DNA of 64,000 bases, from positions 1 to 64,000 of the forward strand of contig DASSGH010000009.1 in assembly GCA_035693615.1 (NCBI GenBank). The letters run 5' to 3'. This DNA comes from VAZQ01 sp035693615. GTDB taxonomy: Bacteria; Pseudomonadota; Alphaproteobacteria; Rhizobiales; Xanthobacteraceae. This document shows positions 54,166 through 62,497 of the stretch, in pieces. How positions within the stretch are numbered: position 1 is the stretch's first letter; every line of letters starts with the position of its first letter. A program made the translations under genes and the position numbers. The notes beneath the pieces were generated by a model. That model was not told the DNA's origin and did no database searches. It saw nothing but the letters and a program-made list of their open reading frames with translations.

Positions 54166-54933
54166 GTGACCGCGCATGAAGATCTGCGCTACGAGGTAAC
54201 CGACCAGATCGCCGAGATCAGCCTAGCGCGCGCACCGGTGAACGCGTTGAGCCTATCCTTGCTCGAGCAGCTGATAGCGTCGCTGCGGCGCGCCGCGGCC
54301 GACGAGGACGTTCGCGCCGTCGTGCTCACGAGCGCGCTGCCGCGCCGGTTCAGTGCGGGCTTAGACTTATCTCTTTTGTCCGGCAGGCCCGCAAGCGAGG
54401 TGCGCTCGTTGCTGAACACGCTCTACGTCGAACTCGCCGAGGCGCAGCATGATCTCGGCAAGCCGTCGATTGCCGCCGTCGGCGGCGCGGCGCGCGGTGG
54501 CGGCATGACGCTCGCCATTTCCTGCGACGTGCTTGTCGCCGGGGAAAGCGCGAGCTTCGGCTATCCGGAAATCGATCTCGGTCTTGTTCCAGCCATCCAT
54601 TTCGTGCATCTGCCGCGCATCGTCGGCCGCCATCGCGCTTTCGAGCTTCTGTTCAGCGGCCGCAGCTTCGGCGCCGAGGAAGCGGCTTCCCTTGGGCTCG
54701 TCAGCCGCATCGTGCCGGATGAGAGGCTTCGCCCGGAAGCGCGCGCGATGGGGCGCGCGTTCGCGCAGAAGCCGCGCACGGCGATGCGGCTCGCGCGTGC
54801 CGCGTTCCTGCGCGCCAATGATGATCGGCGCGGGATTGCCGAAGCAGTCGCGAATTTCTGCGAAGTTGCCGCGACCCCCGAGGCGCAGGAGGGCGTGCGG
54901 GCGTTCATCGAAAAACGCGCGCCGAATTGGTAA
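54166..54933 (+). CDS. Enoyl-CoA hydratase/isomerase (crotonase) family protein
   Basis: This 255-residue crotonase-fold protein starts at GTG 54166 with AGGAGG five bases upstream. Oxyanion segments are 'SALPRRFSAGLDLSLL' and 'VGGAARGGGMTLAISCDVLVAG'. As in the protein at 7546-8289, the first catalytic Glu position is changed (Thr115 in 'GGGMTLA') while the second, Glu135 ('FGYPE'), remains. A simple hydratase is unlikely; isomerase or thioesterase-like chemistry is possible. Translationally near the Bug gene, it probably acts on the CoA ester of that ligand. Confidence 0.9.
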   Translation: MTAHEDLRYEVTDQIAEISLARAPVNALSLSLLEQLIASLRRAAADEDVRAVVLTSALPRRFSAGLDLSLLSGRPASEVRSLLNTLYVELAEAQHDLGKPSIAAVGGAARGGGMTLAISCDVLVAGESASFGYPEIDLGLVPAIHFVHLPRIVGRHRAFELLFSGRSFGAEEAASLGLVSRIVPDERLRPEARAMGRAFAQKPRTAMRLARAAFLRANDDRRGIAEAVANFCEVAATPEAQEGVRAFIEKRAPNW

Positions 54934-55050
54934 CCCGCATTACGCGCAGCTAGCCGCCGGCCGATACTATCGGTAGCGGCAAGCACACCGCCGGGAAAGC
55001 GCGGCGAGGTTTCGCTTGATGTGAAGCCTCATAAAGTGGCCGCGGCAGAG

Positions 55051-55072
55051 AATCTACAGGAAATCTACAGGA
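55051..55072 (+). repeat. Tandem 11-bp direct repeat
   Basis: 'AATCTACAGGA' occurs twice head to tail (55051-55061 and 55062-55072), about 55 bp before the start of a binding-protein gene. It could be a binding site for a regulator or simple slippage; nothing else marks it. Confidence 0.6.
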
Positions 55073-55126
55073 AAAAACGAGCCGGGCTGCAAGCCTTTTT
55101 ATCTCGCTTGCTGCTAGCCACGGCCC

Positions 55127-56326
55127 ATGACCCTTCCCAGACTCATGCTGATCGCCGCTGCGGCGTTGGCGGCGTGCTCACAAATCTGCGCAGCCGACGA
55201 CACCTTGACCATCGGCTTTACGGTGTCACGTACGGGCAAGCTTAATAACGAGTCGACCGCGCAGATACGCGGCTTCGAGTTATGGCGCGACGAAGTAAAC
55301 GCCAAAGGCGGTATCTCGGCCGGCGACAAGAAGTACAAGGTCAGTTTCGTCAGCTACGACGATGAATCGGCGCATCCGCGCGTACAACAGCTCTACACCC
55401 GCATCATCAGCCAGGACAAAGCGCAGTTTCTCTTCAGCCCGTACTCCTCGGGCCTGGTGGCGACCGCGGCCATCGTTTCCGAGCAGCACGGAAGAATCAT
55501 GCTGACCACCGGCGCTGCGGAGGAAAAGACTTACAAGCTGGGCAACAAGAATCTGTTCCAGGTGTATTCGTCGGCCGACCTGTACCTGGCCGGCGCAATT
55601 CAGGTCGTGAAGGGACTCTATCCCAAGGCCGAAACCGCCCTCGTTTACAAGGACGATCCCTTGTCCAAGGCGGTGCTCCAGTCCGCCCGCAAACAAGTGA
55701 GCGAGGCAGGATTGCGAACGGCTTTGGATGAGGCGTACAGCCCGGAGACGACCGACTTCGGTCCCATCATCAACAAGACCATCTCGGCAAAGGCGGATGT
55801 TCTCCTGGGCGGCGGCCATTATTCCGACGGCGCAACATTGGCGCGCCAACTCTATGACCACAAAGCGAGACTTAAATGGCTGACCCTGCTCGTGGCTCCC
55901 GATAGCCCGAACTTCGCCACGCTGGGCGACGCTGCAGTCGGGGTTTCGGTCCCCTCGCAATGGGAGCCGCAGGTCTCGTTCAAGCCCGACTTCGGGCCGA
56001 CCGCCGCGGAGTTCACGCAGCGTTTCCAGGCCGAATTCGCAGTCGAGCCCGGCTACCACGCGGCCGCGGGCTATGCGGCGGGTCTCCTGCTCCAGCATGC
56101 CGTCGAGCAGGCCGGCACGCTCGACCAGGCCAAGGTCGCCGACGTCCTCAACAAGATGGATGTCACTACGATGTTCGGCCGCACCAAATTCTCGACCAAT
56201 CCGAGGGAACATGGGCTGCAGATCGGTCACGAGATGGTGCTTGCGCAATGGCAGAAGAAGGACGGCAGACTGGTGAAGGAAGTGATCTGGCCCAAAGCCG
56301 CCAAAACCGCGGACACTCTCTATTGA
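55127..56326 (+). CDS. Liv-type ABC substrate-binding protein (operon partner destroyed)
   Basis: This 399-residue Peripla_BP_6 receptor has a leader ending near 'ALAACSQICA'. Motifs: 'DTLTIGFTVSRTGKLNNES', 'ELWRDEVNAKGGISAGDKKYKVSFVSYDDES', 'LFSPYSSGLVATAAIVSEQHGRIMLTTGAAEE' and 'AGYAAGLLLQHAVEQAG'. It is intact, but the permease gene that should follow is broken and truncated 52 bp downstream, so the importer can work only with permeases encoded elsewhere. Confidence 0.92.
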   Translation: MTLPRLMLIAAAALAACSQICAADDTLTIGFTVSRTGKLNNESTAQIRGFELWRDEVNAKGGISAGDKKYKVSFVSYDDESAHPRVQQLYTRIISQDKAQFLFSPYSSGLVATAAIVSEQHGRIMLTTGAAEEKTYKLGNKNLFQVYSSADLYLAGAIQVVKGLYPKAETALVYKDDPLSKAVLQSARKQVSEAGLRTALDEAYSPETTDFGPIINKTISAKADVLLGGGHYSDGATLARQLYDHKARLKWLTLLVAPDSPNFATLGDAAVGVSVPSQWEPQVSFKPDFGPTAAEFTQRFQAEFAVEPGYHAAAGYAAGLLLQHAVEQAGTLDQAKVADVLNKMDVTTMFGRTKFSTNPREHGLQIGHEMVLAQWQKKDGRLVKEVIWPKAAKTADTLY

Positions 56327-56378
56327 AATAGGCCACTCCCCCACCTTCCCTTCATCGCGCGCGGCGCGACCATCCGAA

Positions 56379-56688
56379 ATGATCGGCGTCATTGCATCGC
56401 TTATCGATGGTATGCTCGTGGGCGCGGTCTACGGTCTCGCGGCCATGGGGCTGACGCTGATCTGGGGCGTCATGAACGTGATCAACCTCACGCACGGCGC
56501 CAATCGTGCTCGGCATGTTCGCTTTGTATTTCTTGACGTCGGCGCTCGGCCTGCCGCCTTACGGCGCGGTGCCCGTCACCATGGCCGTCGGTTTCGTGGT
56601 CGGCGTGATGGTCTATTGGATCGCCGTCCACCGCGTGATCGGGCGGACGCATCTCATGAGCCTGCTCTCGGCCTTCGCCAAGTCCGCC
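56379..56688 (+). pseudogene. livH-type permease remnant, frameshifted and truncated
   Basis: The first 41 codons match LivH exactly ('LIDGMLVGAVYGLAAMGLTL' and 'VINLTHGA'). The frame then shifts near 56501-56503, and the protein resumes in the next frame as 'LGMFALYFLTSALGLPPYG' and 'VYWIAVHRVIGRTHLMSLLS'. After about 100 residues it stops matching abruptly near 56688, where the 3' end of a cytochrome gene on the other strand begins. Two-thirds of the permease and all of livM, livG and livF are missing, indicating a deletion joined to unrelated DNA. Confidence 0.85.
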
Positions 56689-56703
56689 GCCCCACTCCGC
56701 GCC

Positions 56704-57192
56704 TCAGGGAATGTACGTGGAATAGACGTAGTCCCGGTCTTTCTTCGGTTGATGACATGCGAAGCATTGCTTGGCGGCATCCGTCACCAGCGGCTTTTTC
56801 GGATCTCCGCCGTCCCAGAGCTGAAACCCCCAGCCCCCGGTCGACGCGTATTTCTTCGCGTCCTTGACCATGATGGCCAGAGCCTTGCGCGCGCCTTCTA
56901 CGTACGAACCGTCGGACACCATGAATTCATGCAAGTCGGTCACGAAGGTGCTCTTATCGGGATAAGGCCCGCCCTTCTTGAGCGCTGCGAGCCCGGTCGA
57001 GTTGACGTAGACGTTGTGCATTCCGCCGAGGTCGGTGAACAGCGGGCTTCCCTTGTCGACGATCATCGTATTGACGTGGAACCATTGCCGGTACCCGCTC
57101 GGCGGCTTGATATCGTCGGCGGGTTCGGCAGAGAATGCGCTGACGGCAAGGAGGGCGAGGGTCGTCGAAAGCAAGCGTAGTCTCTGCCACAT
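56704..57192 (-). CDS. Cytochrome P460 family protein
   Basis: This is a periplasmic mono-heme cytochrome (162 residues from ATG 57192, GGAGG upstream) with leader 'LLSTTLALLAVSAFSA'. The body shows the P460 pattern 'PSGYRQWFHVNTMIVDKGSPLF', 'GMHNVYVNSTGLAALKKGGPYPDKSTFV' and 'GWGFQLWDGGDPKK'. The C-terminal heme site is 'CFACH' (Cys143, Cys146, His147). Family members oxidise hydroxylamine or bind NO, but many are of unknown role. Its 3' end abuts the broken livH fragment. It diverges from a rhodanese gene. Confidence 0.9.
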   Translation of the reverse strand: MWQRLRLLSTTLALLAVSAFSAEPADDIKPPSGYRQWFHVNTMIVDKGSPLFTDLGGMHNVYVNSTGLAALKKGGPYPDKSTFVTDLHEFMVSDGSYVEGARKALAIMVKDAKKYASTGGWGFQLWDGGDPKKPLVTDAAKQCFACHQPKKDRDYVYSTYIP

Positions 57193-57354
57193 GCCGTGTC
57201 CTCCGATGATGATTCGCCGGCACCGCAAGGCGGGCGAGCGCAGTCTAGGGCCCGGCACGTCGCAAGCAAATGCGTGTCGACTGCGCCGGCGTGTCGCTTG
57301 CGCCGGGCTCGCGGTCGAGGAGGAGACATTCGAATCCCGGGAAAGGAGGACGCC

Positions 57355-57741
57355 ATGTCCGCAACCGTGAAGCAGATGCTGGAAGCCGCCAATGCTGCGG
57401 TGCCGCGCATCACGTCGGCGCAAGCGCGCGAGATGATCACCAAGGGCAATACGCTGGTGGTCGACGTGCGCGATCCGCCGGAAGTGCAACAGAGCGGCAA
57501 AGTTGCCGGCGCGGTGGCGGTCTCGCGCGGCATGCTGGAGTTTCGCGCCGATCCAGAATCGCCGTACCACGACAAGAATTTCGCGAAGAATAAGAGCGTC
57601 ATCGTCTATTGCGCCTCCGGCGGGCGCTCGGCCCTCGCCGGCAAGGTGCTCAAGGACATGGGCTACGAGCAGGTCTACAACCTCGGCGCCTTCAAGGATT
57701 GGGCTGAGGCCGGCGGCGCCGTCGACAAGCCCAGCGGATAA
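57355..57741 (+). CDS. Rhodanese-domain sulfurtransferase
   Basis: This single-domain rhodanese (128 residues from ATG 57355 after AAAGGAGGA) transfers sulfane sulfur via a Cys persulfide. The active-site loop is 'VYCASGGRS' with Cys86; 'LVVDVRDPPEVQQSGKVAGAVAVSRGMLEF' is the usual N-terminal part. It is cytosolic, with no leader. It is divergent from cytochrome P460 and 24 bp upstream of a DUF1499 gene. A role in sulfide or cyanide handling is possible. Confidence 0.92.
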   Translation: MSATVKQMLEAANAAVPRITSAQAREMITKGNTLVVDVRDPPEVQQSGKVAGAVAVSRGMLEFRADPESPYHDKNFAKNKSVIVYCASGGRSALAGKVLKDMGYEQVYNLGAFKDWAEAGGAVDKPSG

Positions 57742-57765
57742 GCGGAATCCGCTGCCGGGGTCCGC

Positions 57766-58512
57766 ATGCATTTGCCAAAAATCGGTCCCGTCGCTCCACT
57801 GGTTTTGGCGGCCGTCGCACTAGGCCTCCTCGCCTTGGGGCCGCTTGGCTTGCGCCTTGGCTGGTGGGCCTATGGTTTCGGCCTCTACCGGCTCATGCCT
57901 GCTTCGGGGCTGCTCGCGGCCATCGCCTTCGTCCTCGCCATCCTCGCGCTCGCGCGCCAGTGGTCGCGGCTGCGTCTCGCCAGCCGCGCCATGCTGTTCG
58001 TTGCGCTCGCGCTAGCCGGATCTCTCGTCTACGTGCCGGTGTTCTACTGGCAGACGCGCAAGAGCGTTCCACCCATTCACGACATCACCACCGACCTCGA
58101 TAATCCGCCGGCGTTCAGCGCCGTGTTGCCGGCGCGCGCGGCCGAGCGCGCCGGCAGCCTCGACCGTCGCACGCCGCAGCTCGGAGAGCTGCAGAAGGCT
58201 GCCTACCCCGACCTCGCGCCGCTCACGACCACGCTGCCCCCGACGCGGGCGTTCGCGGAGGCGCTCGAGGTGGCAAAATCGATGCCGGGCTGGACCATCG
58301 TCGCCGCCGATGCCAATGCCGGCCGCATCGAGGCGAGCGAGCAAACCCGCTGGTTCCGCTTCACCGACGATGTCGTCATCAGGGTCGTCGGCGACGGAGC
58401 GGGAAGCCGCATCGACATGCGCTCCACCAGTCGACAGGGCCGCAGCGACTACGGCGTGAACGCGGCGCGCATCCGCGCCTACATGGGCGCGTTGCGCAAG
58501 CGCATCGGTTGA
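57766..58512 (+). CDS. DUF1499 membrane protein
   Basis: This 248-residue protein has three hydrophobic segments in the first 110 residues ('PLVLAAVALGLLALGPLGL', 'ASGLLAAIAFVLAILALA', 'AMLFVALALAGSLVYVPVF') followed by a DUF1499 domain: 'PPIHDITTDLDNPPAF', 'YPDLAPLTTTLPPTRAFAEA' and 'IEASEQTRWFRFTDDVVIRV'. The domain's function is unknown. It follows the rhodanese gene by 24 bp. The 274 bp after it carry only a doubtful 25-codon frame. Confidence 0.85.
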   Translation: MHLPKIGPVAPLVLAAVALGLLALGPLGLRLGWWAYGFGLYRLMPASGLLAAIAFVLAILALARQWSRLRLASRAMLFVALALAGSLVYVPVFYWQTRKSVPPIHDITTDLDNPPAFSAVLPARAAERAGSLDRRTPQLGELQKAAYPDLAPLTTTLPPTRAFAEALEVAKSMPGWTIVAADANAGRIEASEQTRWFRFTDDVVIRVVGDGAGSRIDMRSTSRQGRSDYGVNAARIRAYMGALRKRIG

Positions 58513-58786
58513 CGCGCGCCGCCCACGAGTTGGACCGCTCCCCTCGCGATCAGGACATGAGCATAAGGCCGAAGCCATGATGATACGTTTTGCGATGGCG
58601 CCGGCGGTGACGCTCTTGGGCTGCGGCGCTGCGCAGGCCACTGGACGGCGATGAGGTTGTTGACCGCGTCGTTCCCGGCGTCGAGTTCTTGCTCAAAAGC
58701 AGGTCGGATGGCATGTGTGGCCATGACGCCATCACTCACAAGCAGCAAGTCGATCTTGAGTTGCAGGGCAGGGACGGGAGGGATTC

Positions 58787-59482
58787 ATGCCGCGCGACCA
58801 CGATGGAGATCACCTCGCACGTCCCGGCATTCTCGCGATTTTTAATAATGTGACGCCGGGTCGCGAGGGCGAGTTCGAGGAGTGGTTTCAGCACGAACAC
58901 TTGCAGGAGCGGCTCGACGTGCCCGGCTTCCTAGTCGGCCGGCGCTACGAGGCGGTCCGCGGCGAGCCAAGTTACTTCAACTTTTACGTCACTCGCTCGG
59001 CGCAGGTTCTCGCCTCCGCCGAGTATCACACGCGGCTGAACGATCCGACCCCCATGACGCGCATGGTGATGTCGGAAATCTTCAAGGACATGATCCGCAC
59101 CGTGTGCCGGCAAAGCTTTCGTGTCGGCACGATGCGTGGCGCGTTCGCCGCGGCGGCGCGCTTTGCCGCGCCGCCGGACGAATCCGCGCTGAAGGCGGCG
59201 CTGCAGCGCTTGGCGCCGGACAGAGGAATCGCATGCGGCGAAATCTGGTCGGCCTCGCCGGAGGGCAAGCTTAGCTCATCTGAGGAAGAGCGCTTGCGTG
59301 GCGGCGACCGCACCCTCGCAGCCTGCCTCGTGGTCGAGACGCTGCGAATGCAGGATGCCGAGCGCGTGGCGGCGGCACTGTCCGGCCAATTTCCCGCGGC
59401 GGCGATCGGGCTTTATCGTTTGCTTTGCGAAATCCGCCGTGGGACGGGCGTAGCTAATCCACGCGAGGAACGGACGCCATGA
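58787..59482 (+). CDS. Uncharacterised protein with a dimeric alpha-beta-barrel-like pattern
   Basis: This 231-residue protein has a strong GGGAGGG site before ATG 58787. The N-terminal half ('GILAIFNNVTPGREGEFEEWFQHEHLQERLDVPGFLVGRRYE') has the look of a ferredoxin-like alpha-beta barrel such as EthD or DUF4286 domains, and a second, weaker copy may lie in residues 130-215. No catalytic residues can be assigned. It overlaps the following FAD enzyme gene by four bases (ATGA), so the two are coupled and likely share a pathway. Confidence 0.75.
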   Translation: MPRDHDGDHLARPGILAIFNNVTPGREGEFEEWFQHEHLQERLDVPGFLVGRRYEAVRGEPSYFNFYVTRSAQVLASAEYHTRLNDPTPMTRMVMSEIFKDMIRTVCRQSFRVGTMRGAFAAAARFAAPPDESALKAALQRLAPDRGIACGEIWSASPEGKLSSSEEERLRGGDRTLAACLVVETLRMQDAERVAAALSGQFPAAAIGLYRLLCEIRRGTGVANPREERTP

Positions 59483-61179
59483 GCGATGAGCGGCAAGTCG
59501 ATCTTCTCGTAATCGGCGGCGGCGCGGCCGGCATGACCGCGGCGCTCACCGCCGCCGTGCTCGGTCTCGACGTGCTGCTGGTCGAGAAGACCAATGTTGT
59601 CGGCGGTACGAGCGCGCGCTCCGCCGGCTCGGTGTGGGTTCCAAACTCGCGCCACAGCCCGCCGGGCCGCGACAGTCCCGACAATGCGCTGCGCTATCTG
59701 CGCGCGGTTCTCGGCAACCGGTTCGACGAGACGCGCGTGCGCGCGTTCCTCGCGGCGGCTCCCGAGATGGTTGCTTTCCTGGAGGACAATACCGCGGTTG
59801 GTTTCCGCGCCTATGCGCATCACCCGGACTACCGGGCAACCCTCGAGGGCGCGACCTTGTCGGGACGCGTGCTCGAGCCCGTGCCGTTCGACGCGTCGGT
59901 TCTGGGCAAGGACTTCGCCAAGCTGCACCCGCCGCTGCCCGAGTTCATGCTGCTCGGCGGCATGATGGTCGACCGTACGGACATCGGTCATCTCCTCAAC
60001 GCCACGCGATCGTTCGCTTCGCTGCGCCACAGTCTCGGGCTGCTCGCGCGCTACGGCGCCGACCGCATTCGTTTTCCGCGCGGCGCAAGACTGGTGATGG
60101 GCAATGCGCTGGTCGCTCGCCTCTACTACTCGCTGCTGCAGCGCCGGGTACCGATCCTGTTCGCGACGCAGACCTTGTCGCTCACGCAAGCCGGGGGGCG
60201 GACGACCGGCGCGCTGCTGCAGTCAAACGGCACGCGCATCGCCGTGCGCAGCCGCGGCGGCGTGATCCTGGCGACCGGTGGCTTCTCCCAGAACGCCGCC
60301 ATGCGTCGGCGCCTTCTCCCGCCGGCGCTGTGTCCGCACTCGCCGGTTGCCGAAGGCGCGCAGGGGGACGGCATCGCGGTCGGGCAAGCTGCCGGCGCAC
60401 GCCTGAGCTCCAGCGACGACGGCAACGGCTTCTGGTCACCGGTGTCGGTGCGTCGTCGCCGCGACGGCTCGCTCGCAGTCTTTCCTCACCTCGTCCTCGA
60501 TCGCGGCAAGCCCGGCGCCATCGCCGTCGACCCGCGCGGACGCCGCTTCGTCTCCGAAGCGATCGACTATCACCGCTTCGCCGCCGCCATGCTGACGGCG
60601 CTGGCGGGCTCGCCCGACCGACCCTGCTTTCTCATCTGCGACGACGCGTTCATGGGCAAATACGGCCTTGGCATGGTGCGGCCCGGCCGCATCAACCTGC
60701 GCCAGGCCCTGCAGGATGGTTACGTGACGCAGGCGCCTACGCTTGAAGCGCTGGCGCAGGCGATCGGCATTCCGGGCCAGGCGCTGGTGGAGACGGTTGC
60801 GCGTCATGCCGGCTTTGCTCGCACCGGCATCGACGAGGACTTCGGCAAGGGCAGCGACGCCTATCAGCGGAACCTGGGCGATCCGCGCCAGCGCCCCAAT
60901 CCGTGCATCGGCGCAATCGAGAAGCCCCCGTTCTACGCGCTCGCCGTCCATGCCAGCGACATCGGCACGAGCTGGGGCCTACTGACCGACGAGTTCGCGC
61001 GGGTGTTGCGGGAGGACGACTCGCCGATCGCCGGCCTCTACGCCTGCGGCAACGACATGGCCTCGATCATGGCGGGCGCTTATCCCGGCCCCGGAATCAC
61101 CATCGGACCGGGCATGACCTTCGCTTTCGTCGCCGCCCGCCACGCCGCCACCGACCTGAAGACATCCGGGGTGCCCTAG
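59479..61179 (+). CDS. FAD-dependent dehydrogenase (3-ketosteroid / fumarate reductase flavoprotein type)
   Basis: This flavoprotein of 566 residues opens with the dinucleotide motif 'DLLVIGGGAAGMTAALTAAVLG' and 'VEKTNVVGGTSARSAGSVWVPN', and ends with the second FAD contact 'GLYACGNDMASIMAGAYPGPGITIGPG'. This arrangement is typical of ketosteroid delta1-dehydrogenase-like and urocanate/fumarate reductase-like enzymes. The substrate domain has 'HRFAAAMLTAL' and 'GKYGLGMVRPG'. No leader, so cytosolic. Its start overlaps the preceding gene. The precise substrate is unknown; a cyclic ketone or a 2-enoate is plausible. Confidence 0.92.
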   Translation: MSDERQVDLLVIGGGAAGMTAALTAAVLGLDVLLVEKTNVVGGTSARSAGSVWVPNSRHSPPGRDSPDNALRYLRAVLGNRFDETRVRAFLAAAPEMVAFLEDNTAVGFRAYAHHPDYRATLEGATLSGRVLEPVPFDASVLGKDFAKLHPPLPEFMLLGGMMVDRTDIGHLLNATRSFASLRHSLGLLARYGADRIRFPRGARLVMGNALVARLYYSLLQRRVPILFATQTLSLTQAGGRTTGALLQSNGTRIAVRSRGGVILATGGFSQNAAMRRRLLPPALCPHSPVAEGAQGDGIAVGQAAGARLSSSDDGNGFWSPVSVRRRRDGSLAVFPHLVLDRGKPGAIAVDPRGRRFVSEAIDYHRFAAAMLTALAGSPDRPCFLICDDAFMGKYGLGMVRPGRINLRQALQDGYVTQAPTLEALAQAIGIPGQALVETVARHAGFARTGIDEDFGKGSDAYQRNLGDPRQRPNPCIGAIEKPPFYALAVHASDIGTSWGLLTDEFARVLREDDSPIAGLYACGNDMASIMAGAYPGPGITIGPGMTFAFVAARHAATDLKTSGVP

Positions 61180-61238
61180 CGGCGTGGACCACCTCACCGC
61201 GTACGCCGAAGCGCTGCACTAGTTCGGAGCGCTGCCGC

Positions 61239-61568
61239 TCATTGCAGCCTGAGCTTGCCGGTGGCGACCAGCTCCATGCATTCCTTGGTCTTGCCCTCGG
61301 CCTCCAGACCTTTGGCGCGGTTGACGATGTCCTTGAGCTCCGTGTTTGGAGCGGCTTCGGCGCGCTCCACCGACTGCGGCGTCGGCTGATGATGCAGCTG
61401 CGCCCCGACTGATTGCTGCGCCGTCGGCGCAAGAGCAGGGCTGCTTGCGGATGCGCTGATCGCCGTCTCCAAGCTTACAATTTCCTCGCTGCAGGGGCTC
61501 GCGCGCGCCGACGTGATCGCAAGCGCGAGGGTGATCGGGACGACAAGCGCGTTGGCTGATGGACTCAT
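61239..61568 (-). CDS. Small exported protein of unknown function
   Basis: This is 109 residues from ATG 61568 (GGAGG upstream). It has a signal peptide ('SANALVVPITLALAITSARA') and a mature part rich in Ala, Ser and Gln with Cys24 and a late Cys, ending in a helix ('IVNRAKGLEAEGKTKECMELV'). The last segment resembles short exported helices seen repeatedly in rhizobial proteins. No function is known. It converges on the FAD enzyme gene. Confidence 0.65.
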   Translation of the reverse strand: MSPSANALVVPITLALAITSARASPCSEEIVSLETAISASASSPALAPTAQQSVGAQLHHQPTPQSVERAEAAPNTELKDIVNRAKGLEAEGKTKECMELVATGKLRLQ

Positions 61569-61945
61569 GACGATCCTCCGACATCGGATGCATGATGTGA
61601 CAGCACGTAAAGCGCTCATCTTCCCTTGTCCACTCGCGCGATCGCCCTCGACGGGCGTTCGACGCAAGATAAGCGCAACATTGGCACATCCGCAGCAATA
61701 TCGGCAGGGTGGGATGCCACACGCCGCGACAAACTCGCGTGGACGCCGGCTGCGCTTCGATGGTGCGGATAATGCTATCGCCTTGCGCCGGCCGCTTCCA
61801 CTCGGCTTTCGACGGAGCGGGGACGCAAGGCCGATCCGGCCATGTCCGAAGCCGGGATGAGCCGCATCGCAATTCCCAAGCGGAAGGTCTCCTGCACCAT
61901 CCAGCTGTGCTATACTTTCGGTCGGAGCGCGGGAGATATTGGGCA
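61569..61945. other. 377-bp intergenic region
   Basis: This gap lies between divergent genes. It contains no credible open frame. 'GCTATACTTT' near 61908-61917 resembles a -10 element for the downstream DUF4118 gene; no clear -35 is placed 17 bp away. Otherwise I see nothing. Confidence 0.4.
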
Positions 61946-62443
61946 GTGAAGCGGCGCGGGTTGATCAGACCGCTCGGCGGCGCGGCGGCCGGTTGGCCTC
62001 TCCCGCCACGCGGCCAAATCTCAAAGCCGTTTGCCAGTCATGGCCCGATCAAAGCGAAAACCGCTCGCGATTTGATTCTGCCGACCGGGCTGTCCTTGGC
62101 TCTGATCTTCCTCACCTCATTGGTGCTCGCTCAGATTGATTCGCATTTGAGAGCCCTCGACGTTTGGCACGACCCCGAAGATTTGGCGCTCGCCTATCTG
62201 CTACCGACAATATTCATTGCGGTGTTTTTCGGCAGCACGGTCGCGGTCATCGCGTCACTGGCAAGCGGAGTCGCCGCTGCCTACTTCATCTATCCCCCGC
62301 AATTCAGTTTTCTGTTCGATCACCCTCAGCACATCGCCGAGCTCGGCTTTATCCTGGTGCTGGGGATAACGGCCAGCAAGGCAGTTGGCGTCATAACCGG
62401 CGACAAGCCGCTCGCGTGGCGCAGCCTCAGGAACGAGGCCTAG
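61946..62443 (+). CDS. DUF4118-domain membrane protein with binding-protein-like leader
   Basis: This is 165 residues from GTG 61946. The first 24 residues ('VKRRGLIRPLGGAAAGWPLP') closely mimic the leader 'MKRREFITLLGGAAAAWPLA' common to ABC-binding proteins of rhizobia. The rest is three or four hydrophobic helices matching DUF4118, the membrane part of KdpD-type sensors: 'LALAYLLPTIFIAVFFGS', 'VIASLASGVAAAYFIYPP', 'ELGFILVLGITASKAVG'. No kinase domain follows. It looks like a composite gene: a leftover 5' end fused to a truncated sensor membrane domain. Confidence 0.7.
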   Translation: MKRRGLIRPLGGAAAGWPLPPRGQISKPFASHGPIKAKTARDLILPTGLSLALIFLTSLVLAQIDSHLRALDVWHDPEDLALAYLLPTIFIAVFFGSTVAVIASLASGVAAAYFIYPPQFSFLFDHPQHIAELGFILVLGITASKAVGVITGDKPLAWRSLRNEA

Positions 62444-62497
62444 CCAAGGGCGGGGCGGCATTATTCAATGGCAGGGAGCCGCTTCGAGGAGAGCATC

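Noticed and set aside
58577..58654. Short frame of 25 codons with a lipobox-like 'LLGCG'
   Set aside because: It is too short, lacks a mature region after the Cys and has no clear ribosome site; probably chance.
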